In this document: piece after piece, positions 38,753 to 46,758 of the stretch
Layout of the letters: each line of letters begins with the position of its first letter
Numbering within the stretch: the first letter of the stretch is position 1
Source: Rummeliibacillus sp963792445
GTDB lineage: Bacteria; Bacillota; Bacilli; Bacillales_A; Planococcaceae
DNA length: 64,000 nt
Assembly: GCA_963792445.1 (NCBI GenBank)
Contig: CAWBWO010000014.1
Location: 310,001-374,000 of the forward strand
Reading direction: 5' to 3'
The notes under the pieces: model-generated
Databases searched by the model: none
What the model saw: the letters and a program-made list of their open reading frames with translations, nothing else
Told to the model about the DNA's origin: nothing
Made by a program: the position numbers and the translations under genes

Positions 38753-39781
38753 TTAGGTGAAGTATTCCAATTTTGCGTTTGGAAAGAATTCCTCCATATA
38801 GCTATAAAGATGACTTTTAATATCCTCTTCTTCTTCTTTTTGATAAATGTATTTTCCAATACCGTATTTTCCCCATTTATATCTTCGTTTTTCCTCATCT
38901 AATTCCAATTTTGTCATCGGATAGTTTTTCTCAATAACTCTTTTTGCGGGCTTTGTAAAACGATGCTGAATAAATTCAAAGGTAATATCATCTCTTACAT
39001 CAATTGGAAGTTCAGCATCAAGGCGTTCAAACATATGATGATACCCTTCCTGCCAACCTTCATGTAGATAGATTGGGGCAACAATAAACCCAAGGGGATA
39101 GCCGGCTCTTGCTACTTTTCCTGCTGCTTCGATTCGTTGAGCTAGGGGAGAAGTGCCTGGCTCAAAATTTTTAATGATATAGTCTGCATTTATACTAAAG
39201 CGGAATCTTGTTTTTCCGTTATGCTTCGCATCGAGTAAGTGGTCTACATGATGGAATTTCGTAACAAATCTCAACTTTCCATAGTCAGATTGCCCAAAAT
39301 GCTCAATTGCTCGCTTTAACGTATGAGTTAAGTGATCAATCCCCACGATATCAGATGTACAAGCAGCTTCAAATCTTGTTATTTCTGGTACGCGTTCTGC
39401 AATATATTTGTCAGCAGCATCTAGAATATCATCAACATTTACATAAGTACGGATATATGGTTTACTGCCCATTGTTGTTTGTAAATAGCAGTAATGGCAA
39501 TGTCCCATACAACCTGTTGCAAAGGGAATCGCATATTCAGCAGATGGTTTTGAAGTATCGAACTTTAGTGTTTTTCTAATCCCAACGACTAATGTAGATT
39601 TCGCTACTCGATATTTTTGAAAGTCATTTTCGCCTGGAAGATTTCTTACTTGATTATGAGAAGTGGTATATCTGATTTCGAGATCTAACTTTTTGAATTT
39701 GTCATATAGTTCTTTTCCTAATGGATAATCTAAAGCTTTTGGTTCGAAATACACAAGCTTTGGCATAAAAGGCTTATTCAT
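38753..39781 (-). CDS. splB: Spore photoproduct lyase
   Basis: SplB is a radical SAM enzyme that reverses the spore photoproduct (5-thyminyl-5,6-dihydrothymine) during germination. At 342 residues it matches B. subtilis SplB. The cluster cysteines are Cys91, Cys95 and Cys98 (CMGHCHYC), and Cys141 (EAACTSDIVG) is the likely hydrogen donor. Its ATG overlaps the splA stop by one base (TGATG), so the two are coupled. Expression is expected in the forespore. Confidence 0.95.
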   Translation of the reverse strand: MNKPFMPKLVYFEPKALDYPLGKELYDKFKKLDLEIRYTTSHNQVRNLPGENDFQKYRVAKSTLVVGIRKTLKFDTSKPSAEYAIPFATGCMGHCHYCYLQTTMGSKPYIRTYVNVDDILDAADKYIAERVPEITRFEAACTSDIVGIDHLTHTLKRAIEHFGQSDYGKLRFVTKFHHVDHLLDAKHNGKTRFRFSINADYIIKNFEPGTSPLAQRIEAAGKVARAGYPLGFIVAPIYLHEGWQEGYHHMFERLDAELPIDVRDDITFEFIQHRFTKPAKRVIEKNYPMTKLELDEEKRRYKWGKYGIGKYIYQKEEEEDIKSHLYSYMEEFFPNAKLEYFT

Positions 39782-40041
39782 CAGGAAAACCTCTGTGGAG
39801 AATTGCCATAATAATAATTGTAGGCTTGATTTGCTTCTTCTTCCGTGGTGTATACGGCCATTTCTTCTGTTAAGGGATAGTAATTTTCGTAAAGAAATAC
39901 GGCTAACTCACTATCGTTTTCAGGGTTCTTTACAACTGCTGCTGACTGTATATTTGCAACGTCTTGAGTGTGAGGATTTCTGTAAAAAACATATACAATG
40001 TCTCCGGCATTATACATTTGATTTTCGCTAAATTGTTCCAT
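39781..40041 (-). CDS. splA: SplA, regulator of the spl operon
   Basis: An 86-residue TRAP-like protein that represses splB in B. subtilis. The segment YNAGDIVYVFYRNPHTQDVANIQSA matches the family. ATG 40041 follows AGGTGAT; an upstream in-frame start has a weaker signal. First gene of the splAB operon. Confidence 0.9.
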   Translation of the reverse strand: MEQFSENQMYNAGDIVYVFYRNPHTQDVANIQSAAVVKNPENDSELAVFLYENYYPLTEEMAVYTTEEEANQAYNYYYGNSPQRFS

Positions 40042-40124
40042 TTTTATCACCTATTCTTTTTCATTAAATAATCTTAGAAATTACGCTTTACGATTAAAGT
40101 TTTACCTTTAATATCTGAAAGTAT

Positions 40125-40150
40125 GTTTTCTTTATTATGGAAAAGGGAAC
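40125..40150 (+). promoter_or_regulatory. Weak candidate sigma-B promoter before the GS26-like gene
   Basis: GTTTTC, 14 bases, GGGAAC. Two or more mismatches from GTTTAA/GGGTAT, so low confidence. In B. subtilis, ydaG is in the sigma-B regulon. Confidence 0.3.
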
Positions 40151-40237
40151 AATACATACACCTCATAATTTTGACAGTATAATTTCGTCTTTATGAGGAA
40201 AGTTAAGTTAGATATAAATTAATAAAGGAGTGGAATC

Positions 40238-40663
40238 ATGAGCAATCAAGATGAGTTAAAAGAAAAAGTAATTAAAATAATCTCTGAGCACAAAAAGGGA
40301 GTACTTTCATCAGTTGAAAATAACAAGCCGCATGCACGATATATGACATTTTATAGTGAAGATTTAACTTTGTATTCACCAACAAAATTAGATACGGAAA
40401 AAATTGATGAAATCGAAAAAAATCCGTCCGTTTCCGTATTATTAGGGTATGAAGATAAAGGTCAAAGCGATGCATATGTTGCAATTTCTGGAACAGCCAC
40501 TATTAATAAATCTCAGGATTTGAAAGAGAAATACTGGGAAGAATCATTTAAACAATGGTTCGACGGTCCTGAAGATTCAAATTTTGTATTTCTTCAGATT
40601 CAACCAGAAATTGTGCGTATATTAAACATTAACGGTGAACCATCGGAAGAACTCACTCTGTAA
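40238..40663 (+). CDS. Pyridoxamine 5'-phosphate oxidase-fold protein, general stress protein 26-like
   Basis: A 141-residue FMN-binding split-barrel protein (YdaG/GS26 type): VLSSVENNKPHARYMTFYSEDLTLYSPT and the end segment FVFLQIQPEIVRILNI. The biochemical role is not known. ATG 40238 follows AAAGGAGTG. Upstream lies an 8-base inverted repeat (CCTCATAA at 40161, TTATGAGG at 40191). Confidence 0.82.
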   Translation: MSNQDELKEKVIKIISEHKKGVLSSVENNKPHARYMTFYSEDLTLYSPTKLDTEKIDEIEKNPSVSVLLGYEDKGQSDAYVAISGTATINKSQDLKEKYWEESFKQWFDGPEDSNFVFLQIQPEIVRILNINGEPSEELTL

Positions 40664-40692
40664 AAATAAGTATACTCTCCATTAAATACAGT

Positions 40693-40733
40693 GGCTCCTT
40701 CTTTCAAATTAGATGAATAAGGGGCCTTTTTTA
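40693..40733 (+). terminator. Convergent terminator
   Basis: GGCTCCTT pairs with AAGGGGCC (one G-U), followed by TTTTTT; between the GS26-like gene and uvsE. Confidence 0.75.
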
Positions 40734-40736
40734 ATT

Positions 40737-41690
40737 TCACAATTCCACTGTTGAGCTTGAAATGCGTTTTATACCACGAATAGAAGTCAATTCTTCTATT
40801 AACTTTTGCATGGCAAGATTCTTTTGTTTAGCTTCGATCATTACGTCAAAGTCTCGATTCTGTTCCTTGGCCATTTTTATGAAAGGAAGAACAAACTCCA
40901 AAGATACAAAATCTGCATGGGAACGAAATGCTTTTTCAGATTTTGGAGAGGATAGGTGCACTTTTGGTACAGTATGAAAAGTATCCCAAGTGTCGAAAAT
41001 CCGTTCTAAATAATGTGCAAGGTTCACTTCGCCTTTATTTGCCATATAGTGATGATAATCTAGAATCATCGGTACATTTTCTTTTTCACAAGTTATGAGT
41101 GTTTCTTCAACATTGTAGGTCTTATCATCATTTTCAAGTGTCATCTGTTTTTTTATTTCAAGAGGTAATTTTTTTATGTTTTTATGAAATCGCTCTAGCG
41201 TTGTACTTTTATCTCCGTAAGCTCCACCAATATGAATATTAATAATACCTTTATCTAATGCATTCATTGATCCAAGCATTTTATAATGATATTCCATATC
41301 TTTTATGGCATTTAATGTTACCTCTTCCCGAGGACTTGTAAAGAGTGTAAATTGATTTGGATGAAAGCTTGGAGCAAGTTTAAATTGGTGGATCAGTTCT
41401 CCAATTTCATCCCATTCTTTTTTGAATGGCGTAATAAAATCCCACATGACTTCAGGGTGAGTGGCTAACGGAACAAGGCTACTCGAAAATCTGTATAATT
41501 CTATTTCATGTGCTATGTTATAATGCAAAATTCTTTTTGTGTGTTGTAAATTTTGTGCTGTAATCTTAATTAGTTGATCCATTCTCTCATCCTTTGGAAG
41601 AGCTGAATATCGAGCAAATGTTAGAGTCTTAGAAGGGCTTGAATCCCATAGTCCTAAAGCATTCGCCACATAGCCAAAACGAATTTTCAT
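40737..41690 (-). CDS. uvsE: UV damage endonuclease UvsE
   Basis: UvsE nicks DNA 5' to pyrimidine dimers and other lesions and starts an alternative excision repair. The 317-residue TIM-barrel protein has the family opening RFGYVANALGLWDSSPSKTLTFARY, then LAPSFHPNQFTLF, NIHIGGAYGDKSTTLERF, MTLENDDKTYN and MILDYHHYMAN, with the metal-binding His/Glu residues. It lies close to splAB; both deal with UV lesions, which fits a spore-related role. Confidence 0.93.
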   Translation of the reverse strand: MKIRFGYVANALGLWDSSPSKTLTFARYSALPKDERMDQLIKITAQNLQHTKRILHYNIAHEIELYRFSSSLVPLATHPEVMWDFITPFKKEWDEIGELIHQFKLAPSFHPNQFTLFTSPREEVTLNAIKDMEYHYKMLGSMNALDKGIINIHIGGAYGDKSTTLERFHKNIKKLPLEIKKQMTLENDDKTYNVEETLITCEKENVPMILDYHHYMANKGEVNLAHYLERIFDTWDTFHTVPKVHLSSPKSEKAFRSHADFVSLEFVLPFIKMAKEQNRDFDVMIEAKQKNLAMQKLIEELTSIRGIKRISSSTVEL

Positions 41691-41735
41691 CTATAATTGA
41701 ACTCCTTGTTAATGATTACTAAATCAACAAATTAT

Positions 41736-41783
41736 TTAAAAAACCCCGAATAGTTCACTATTAAGTGATTTACATTCGGGGTC
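41736..41783 (-). terminator. Terminator after the DUF3243 gene
   Basis: ACCCCGAAT pairs with ATTCGGGGT with an inner partial stem; T-run on the minus-strand side. Confidence 0.75.
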
Positions 41784-41795
41784 TCAGTTCATCTT

Positions 41796-42053
41796 TTACT
41801 GTAAATTCTTACTTTGAACTAATTTAATGACGCAATTCGCTAATGACTCTTTTTCGTTTTCAGAAGCAACGCCCCACAAATCAGAAAGTACACGTTGTTG
41901 TTCATTTTTTGGATCAACATTCGATGCTAAATACTCTCCGATTTGTACTGCTGCCTGTTTAATCACATTATTAGGCATTCCAGCGTCTTCAGCTTTATCA
42001 ACGTTTTGTCCTAAAAAAGATGTCCATTGTTGCCAGTTTTCTAAGATAGGCAT
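41796..42053 (-). CDS. DUF3243 protein (YmfJ-like)
   Basis: An 85-residue soluble protein: WQQWTSFLGQNVDKAEDAG, then QIGEYLASNVDPKNEQQRVLSDLWGVASENEKESLANCVIKLVQ, a strong match to the DUF3243/YmfJ family as I recall it. ATG 42053 follows AGGAGGG. Function unknown. Its usual neighbour ymfK is not here. Confidence 0.85.
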   Translation of the reverse strand: MPILENWQQWTSFLGQNVDKAEDAGMPNNVIKQAAVQIGEYLASNVDPKNEQQRVLSDLWGVASENEKESLANCVIKLVQSKNLQ

Positions 42054-42128
42054 CTTAATCCCTCCTTTATAAATTAAGTATGTGTATTATTTAAAACTTT
42101 ATGTACCATGTACCAAAATAAATTAAAT

Positions 42129-42172
42129 GAAAAAACCGATACACCTTTTATAAAAAGGTATCTCGGTTTTTG
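42129..42172 (-). terminator. Terminator after the YugN-like gene
   Basis: AAAACCGATACACCTTTT pairs with AAAAGGTATCTCGGTTTT (one mismatch); a T-run follows on the minus strand. Confidence 0.8.
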
Positions 42173-42182
42173 GCAGGAACTC

Positions 42183-42611
42183 CTATGAAACTAATTCTTC
42201 ATCAAGTGAACTTAACATTTGTTCAATTTTCTCTTCTCCAGCTTTAACCCATCTACTTTTGTCTCTAATATGTCCGTCTTTATCTAGAGGTTCTTGGAAT
42301 TGGCTAAGACCAGCTGTAACTGTTAATAGCGAGTTTTCATCATAATCTAATCCGATATTGACTACATGCTTGATAACAAATGGTCTTCCAAACTGAATAT
42401 ATGCAGAGCGGTGATCTAATTCTCCGTCAATCACTCTAAAAGGCATTCTGAGATAAATGGTTTCTCCGTCTTGACGATAAAGAATGGAGTCAAATTTTCC
42501 TTCATGGTATTCAAAGTTTGAGCAGAAACTGCATCCATAAGACTGAAATACTTCGCGAATGTAACCAAATGTAGCCTTTTTGCCTTCTAATTTTGATTCA
42601 AATTGTATCAT
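42183..42611 (-). CDS. YugN-like family protein
   Basis: A 142-residue soluble protein, FESKLEGKKATFGYIREVFQSYGCSFCSNFEYHEGKFDSI. It is named by recall from the YugN-like family. No active-site motif is seen apart from a Cys pair (GCSFC). ATG 42611 follows AGAGGTG. Confidence 0.75.
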   Translation of the reverse strand: MIQFESKLEGKKATFGYIREVFQSYGCSFCSNFEYHEGKFDSILYRQDGETIYLRMPFRVIDGELDHRSAYIQFGRPFVIKHVVNIGLDYDENSLLTVTAGLSQFQEPLDKDGHIRDKSRWVKAGEEKIEQMLSSLDEELVS

Positions 42612-42698
42612 GAATAATCACCTCTGTTTGTATTTACTGTTACTATTCTTAACAAAAAAGGCGGATATCAATACTTAAATTTTCAATTACATGCTAAA

Positions 42699-43367
42699 TT
42701 ATATTTTCTGAACAAACATACCATCACCTTCTAGCCATTCTGCCAGGAAGACTTCCTTATATTTAGAAATATTATGTGATGCGAGTTGTTTTTTTAGCCA
42801 AATTTCGTCAAAGCCTATATCTTGTAGCTCGTCTTTTAAAACTTTACCATCGCGAATTAGGGTGACAGGTACGTATACAGGTTTTTTAGGAAAATTAAAA
42901 TCTTGTTGGGTTGTATTTTGATATTGAGTCTTCTTTAAAATACTAAGCGAACCGTTCGACTCTAAATAACAATAGGCAACTTCACGAACAGAGAAAGTCT
43001 GATTTTGTCGCAGCATACTTTGTAATTGGTTAATGTTCATACGACATTTCTTTAATTCATTTCGATTGACCTTGCCATTTTCAATGAGGGCACTTGGTTT
43101 GCCTAATACAAAACCACGAAAAGCTAGAAACTTTCTTTCAAGAAATTCTACGATAAATAATAATAATCCCCATAGGCATATGGAGTAAATAATCTCTAAT
43201 ATAGTAACATGCTCTTCATAAACGCCATTTCCAAGCAATTCGCCAATTACAATGGACCCTATAAATGTAAAGGGTGTAATTTGATTTATAATTTTTCTAC
43301 CTACAAATGAAATAACAAAAAATAATATGATAAAGCCTGCCATAAGTTTAATGGTCAAATAAATCAT
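42699..43367 (-). CDS. DUF421 membrane protein (YetF-like)
   Basis: A 222-residue protein: N-terminal membrane helices (about 1-75), then a cytosolic DUF421 domain with FRGFVLGKPSALIENGKVNRNELKKCRMNINQLQSMLRQNQTFSVREVAYCYLESNGSLSIL. In sporeformers some members help germinant receptor function (YetF/YdfS group). No partner is nearby and the role here is unknown. Confidence 0.82.
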   Translation of the reverse strand: MIYLTIKLMAGFIILFFVISFVGRKIINQITPFTFIGSIVIGELLGNGVYEEHVTILEIIYSICLWGLLLFIVEFLERKFLAFRGFVLGKPSALIENGKVNRNELKKCRMNINQLQSMLRQNQTFSVREVAYCYLESNGSLSILKKTQYQNTTQQDFNFPKKPVYVPVTLIRDGKVLKDELQDIGFDEIWLKKQLASHNISKYKEVFLAEWLEGDGMFVQKI

Positions 43368-43547
43368 AATTATGTAAAATCCCCTTATCTAAAATATATA
43401 GTTAAACACATCTATTTCCATTTAATAATTACTTCATTCGTCCTAATTAATCTGAAAACTAAATTAAATTATATGATGTATTTCAAATATATGTTATGAT
43501 TGGGTAAATTAAAGTAGCTTACATATTTTACAAAAGGAGTGGGGAAA

Positions 43548-44048
43548 ATGATGAGAGGGAATGTTCAAAACAAAAGAGTGGAGATTTCAGAAGATGAAGC
43601 GAAGCATTTTTTGAAGATGGCTAAAGTAGCGCATGTAGCAACAGTGGACGAGGATGGCTTTCCTTATGTAATTCCACTTGTGTACATCTATGAAGATGAT
43701 AAAGTATATTTACATATCGGGAATATTCGTGAAAGTCACTTCTTTGAGAATATTAAGAAGAACCCTAAGATTTGTATTGAAGTAAGTGAAATGGGAGACT
43801 TACATCCTGGCAAAAAGTATGCTTGCCAATCAGCTCTTGTCTATACAAGTGTTGTCCTATTTGGGAACATCAGCCGCATAGAAGAGGATGAGAAAAAAGC
43901 TTGGTTCTTTGATCATTTACTCGAAAAATACGGAAATCCTGAGTGGACATTTGAAAGACAAGGATATCCAATCCTACCTAAAATCGAGTTGTTTAAAGTG
44001 GAAATTGATAAAATGACTGGGAAATTAAATGAAGGTTTAGTGCATTAA
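43548..44048 (+). CDS. Pyridoxamine 5'-phosphate oxidase-like flavin-fold protein
   Basis: A protein of about 166 residues with the split-barrel fold: FLKMAKVAHVATVDEDGFPYVIPLVYIYEDDKVYLHIG and a conserved PKICIEVSE strand. Members bind FMN, F420 or heme; the ligand is unknown. ATG 43548 follows AAAGGAGTGGGG (ATG 43551 is equally good). Convergent with cotJC, sharing a terminator. Confidence 0.82.
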   Translation: MMRGNVQNKRVEISEDEAKHFLKMAKVAHVATVDEDGFPYVIPLVYIYEDDKVYLHIGNIRESHFFENIKKNPKICIEVSEMGDLHPGKKYACQSALVYTSVVLFGNISRIEEDEKKAWFFDHLLEKYGNPEWTFERQGYPILPKIELFKVEIDKMTGKLNEGLVH

Positions 44049-44050
44049 AA

Positions 44051-44096
44051 AAAGGCGTTGGTTACACGATAATTGTATCGGTAACTGACGCCTTGT
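44051..44096. terminator. Bidirectional terminator between the flavin-fold gene and cotJC
   Basis: AAGGCGTTGGTTAC pairs with GTAACTGACGCCTT with an extra CGATA/TATCG inner stem; T-rich on the minus strand. Confidence 0.82.
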
Positions 44097-44103
44097 CGTT
44101 TGA

Positions 44104-44673
44104 TTAAAAGAATTTTTTTCGATCGCGTTCTTCTTTCAAAATTTCGACAGCTTCTCTAAAACGGAGTGAATGGATTACTTCTCTTTCACGAAGATATTTT
44201 AATCCATCGTTTAAATCGGGATCATCAGATACATCAATAATCCACTGATAAGTTGCACGTGCTTTTTCTTCTGCCGCAATGTCTTCATATAAGTCTGCAA
44301 TAGGGTCACCTTTTGCTTGAATGTATTGTGTTGTAAAAGGAACACCTGAAGCATTGTTATAGAAAAGTGCGCCATCATGGCCAACATAATGATCTCCAAG
44401 ACCAGCAGCTTTTAATTGTTCTGGAGTGGCATCCTTCGTCAGTTTATAAATCATTGTAGCAATCATTTCAAGATGGGCGAATTCTTCCGTTCCGATATCA
44501 TTCAAAAGGCCGATTACTTTATCTGGTATTGTATAACGCTGATTTAAGTATCTGAGGGCAGCTGCTAATTCACCATCGGCCCCACCGTATTGTTCCACCA
44601 AAAATTTGGCTAATCGAGGATTACACTCACTAACCCTTACTGGGTATTGAAGTTTCTTTTCGTAATACCACAT
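44104..44673 (-). CDS. cotJC: Spore coat protein CotJC (manganese catalase-like)
   Basis: CotJC has the di-manganese catalase fold and is in the spore coat. The 189-residue length matches. Metal-ligand Glu residues are in NDIGTEEFAHLEMIATMI and DIAAEEKARATYQWI. Last of the cotJABC operon, expected to be sigma-E driven in the mother cell. Confidence 0.93.
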   Translation of the reverse strand: MWYYEKKLQYPVRVSECNPRLAKFLVEQYGGADGELAAALRYLNQRYTIPDKVIGLLNDIGTEEFAHLEMIATMIYKLTKDATPEQLKAAGLGDHYVGHDGALFYNNASGVPFTTQYIQAKGDPIADLYEDIAAEEKARATYQWIIDVSDDPDLNDGLKYLREREVIHSLRFREAVEILKEERDRKKFF

Positions 44674-44717
44674 TCACAGTTTCCTCCCATCACTCATTCA
44701 CATGTATAAATCAGCTT

Positions 44718-44981
44718 TTATACTTGCCAAGGCCAAGGTGTATTTCCCCAGTCCCACGGATAATTAGAAAAACTTTTGCCAAAATGCATAAGAGGCCCGA
44801 AGCATTTTTCAAATTCAATTTTCATTTCCATACTTTTCAGCGAAGCTTCGTTAAATTGTTGTATTGCCGCATAGTCATTCGGGTGAGTATTTAAGTAAAG
44901 GTTCAATTCAACGATGACAAAATCATTCGCTTGAATCTCTTCTAGCATTGTATAAAACTCAGGAGGCATTTTCTTAGTCAT
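44718..44981 (-). CDS. cotJB: Spore coat protein CotJB
   Basis: An 87-residue coat protein: LEEIQANDFVIVELNLYLNTHPNDYAAIQQFN, ending in a Trp/Pro-rich tail (YPWDWGNTPWPWQV), a hallmark of the family. It lies 3 bases after cotJA and 44 before cotJC. Confidence 0.92.
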   Translation of the reverse strand: MTKKMPPEFYTMLEEIQANDFVIVELNLYLNTHPNDYAAIQQFNEASLKSMEMKIEFEKCFGPLMHFGKSFSNYPWDWGNTPWPWQV

Positions 44982-44984
44982 TTC

Positions 44985-45203
44985 TTAATTCCCCTTTTTT
45001 TGTGGATTAGGATAAGGGCTAAAAAGGTCCGGCCAAAGTGTTCCGCAGTGAAGTGCCTGTTTTGCAGTAGGATATTGTGGTAATCCAGGTGGTTGGAAGG
45101 GTATATAAAGTTGTGGTGGTGTTGAGAAACTTTTCACCCGTATAGGTTTACAAGGATCAAATGGGCCGATATATGGCTCCCAATACTTAAATTGAGTAAA
45201 CAT
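44985..45203 (-). CDS. cotJA: Spore coat protein CotJA
   Basis: The ATG at 45203 follows AAGGAGG by 6 bases; an upstream in-frame ATG (45236) does not. The 72-residue protein starts MFTQFKYWEPYIGPFDPCKP, then has a Pro-rich QLYIPFQPPGLPQYPTAKQALHCGTLWPDLF, typical of CotJA. First gene of the operon; a CATATACAT box lies near 45240-45248 and could be the sigma-E -10 element, but is not certain. Confidence 0.92.
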   Translation of the reverse strand: MFTQFKYWEPYIGPFDPCKPIRVKSFSTPPQLYIPFQPPGLPQYPTAKQALHCGTLWPDLFSPYPNPQKKGN

Positions 45204-45334
45204 AAAAAACCTCCTTCTTTTTGATATTTGCATCATCCAATGTATATGAGTGAAACAATTTTTTCATTCGTTCTTTTTTACATAATTCGACTAATCACGG
45301 ATAAAATAAAGGGAAATGTAGAAAGGATGGTTCG

Positions 45335-45466
45335 ATGGAAGATAACAAATATGCAGCACTAAATGATGAAAAGTTGAAAGAGTTAAAGAAGCTTGAAGAA
45401 AAATTTGGTTATACTTTGGTTGCTTACGAAACGAAGGGCCATAGTGGAAATAGCGATAAATTATAG
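45335..45466 (+). CDS. Small acidic/helical protein (43 aa), unknown
   Basis: The ATG at 45335 follows GAAAGGATGG. The product reads MEDNKYAALNDEKLKELKKLEEKFGY, then TLVAYETKGHSGNSDKL. The Lys/Glu-rich first half is a likely amphipathic helix. It has codon use like its neighbours, a good start site and a weak hairpin after it. I know a group of similar short conserved proteins in sporeformers but cannot name one. Confidence 0.62.
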   Translation: MEDNKYAALNDEKLKELKKLEEKFGYTLVAYETKGHSGNSDKL

Positions 45467-45476
45467 GGGATTTCTT

Positions 45477-45520
45477 CAAGGCTGTCCAAAAAACACTTAA
45501 TTTTGGGTGGCCTTGCTTTA
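45477..45520 (+). terminator. Weak terminator-like hairpin
   Basis: CAAGGCTGTCCAAAA pairs imperfectly with TTTTGGGTGGCCTTG; the T-run is broken (CTTTATTCTT). Confidence 0.45.
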
Positions 45521-45543
45521 TTCTTGAGAGGTGCGTGATTCAT

Positions 45544-46707
45544 ATGTTAAAAGAATTTTATGTAGATTTACATATTCATATTGGCCGTACATGGAAAGGA
45601 AAGCCAGTAAAAATAACAGGTAGCAAAACATTAACACTCGAAAATATTTTACACACAGCAACAATGAAAAAGGGCTTAGATATTGTTGGAATTATCGACT
45701 GCCATTCACCTGAAGTGTTAGATGAAATGGAGAATTTGATGGAGGAAAATAAATTAGTAGAGCAAGATGGTGGTGGTCTACGTTACCAAGATACAACGCT
45801 TATACCGGGAGTAGAAATTGAAGTGAATGACGAACACTGTTTGGGCCCTTTGCATGTGCTTGCTTTTTTTAGAACATGGCAAAAAATGAAAGAATTTTCT
45901 ACTTGGATGCAACAATATGTCACGAATATTCAATTGAGTACACAGAGAATAGCTTGTGATGCAGTATCGTTACAGCATAAGGTTCATTCTTTAGGTGGAT
46001 TATTTATACCAGCACATGTTTTCACACCTTTCAAAAGCGCTTATGGTAAAGGTGTGAAAAAGAGCCTTGCAGAAGTTTTTGATATGGATCAAATTGATGC
46101 CATTGAACTTGGACTTAGTTCGGATACAGATATGGTAAAGGGGATTAGTGAATTAGCGGGTTTCACATTTGTCACCAATTCAGATGCACATTCACTTGGT
46201 AAAATGGCGCGCGAATATCAAAAAATTCAAATGCTAGAACCTTCCTTTGACGAACTTGGAAAAGCCTTAAGAGAAGAGGATGGTAGGGCAATTGTGGCAA
46301 ATTACGGTCTTAATCCGCTGTTAGGGAAGTATCACGAAACAGCATGTGCTGATTGTGGCTTTCAAACAACGGAAATTCCTTGTCCAAATTGCGGGGGCAA
46401 GCATCTTATAAAAGGAGTAGCAAAACGGATTGAAGAATTAACGGATACAGATCAATCGCTGCGTGAACGTCCACCCTATATTCATCAAGTTCCATTAGAT
46501 TTCATCCCCGGAATTGGAAAGAAAACAATGGAAAAATTACTACTTAGCTTTGGAACAGAAATGTCCATTTTACATGAAGTGAAAGAAGAAGAATTAGAAA
46601 AAGTTGTACCAGAAAAAATAGCCAAATTAATTGATAAAGGAAGAAATGGCGAACTTACACTATCAAGCGGTGGTGGCGGTGCATACGGGAAAATCAAACA
46701 AGAATAA
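45544..46707 (+). CDS. Endonuclease Q-like PHP-domain protein
   Basis: EndoQ-type enzymes cut DNA 5' of deaminated bases such as uracil and hypoxanthine. The 387-residue protein starts with a PHP domain (YVDLHIHIGRTWKGK, IDCHSPEVL, and NSDAHSLGKM). A zinc-ribbon of four Cys (CADCGFQTTEIPCPNCGG) follows, then a helix-hairpin-helix segment (DFIPGIGKKTMEKLLLSFG). The ATG at 45544 has AGAGGTG 10 bases upstream; a GTG at 45535 is too close. Its place near splAB and uvsE supports a repair role. Another YqxK-like reading is possible. Confidence 0.82.
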   Translation: MLKEFYVDLHIHIGRTWKGKPVKITGSKTLTLENILHTATMKKGLDIVGIIDCHSPEVLDEMENLMEENKLVEQDGGGLRYQDTTLIPGVEIEVNDEHCLGPLHVLAFFRTWQKMKEFSTWMQQYVTNIQLSTQRIACDAVSLQHKVHSLGGLFIPAHVFTPFKSAYGKGVKKSLAEVFDMDQIDAIELGLSSDTDMVKGISELAGFTFVTNSDAHSLGKMAREYQKIQMLEPSFDELGKALREEDGRAIVANYGLNPLLGKYHETACADCGFQTTEIPCPNCGGKHLIKGVAKRIEELTDTDQSLRERPPYIHQVPLDFIPGIGKKTMEKLLLSFGTEMSILHEVKEEELEKVVPEKIAKLIDKGRNGELTLSSGGGGAYGKIKQE

Positions 46708-46746
46708 AAAAGGGGATTCCTAATTTTTTTAGGAATCCCTTTTTTA
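46708..46746 (+). terminator. Convergent terminator
   Basis: GGGGATTCCTAA pairs with TTAGGAATCCCT, with T-run; between the EndoQ-like gene and the nucleoside hydrolase gene. Confidence 0.85.
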
Positions 46747-46758
46747 ACTTTTGAATCG

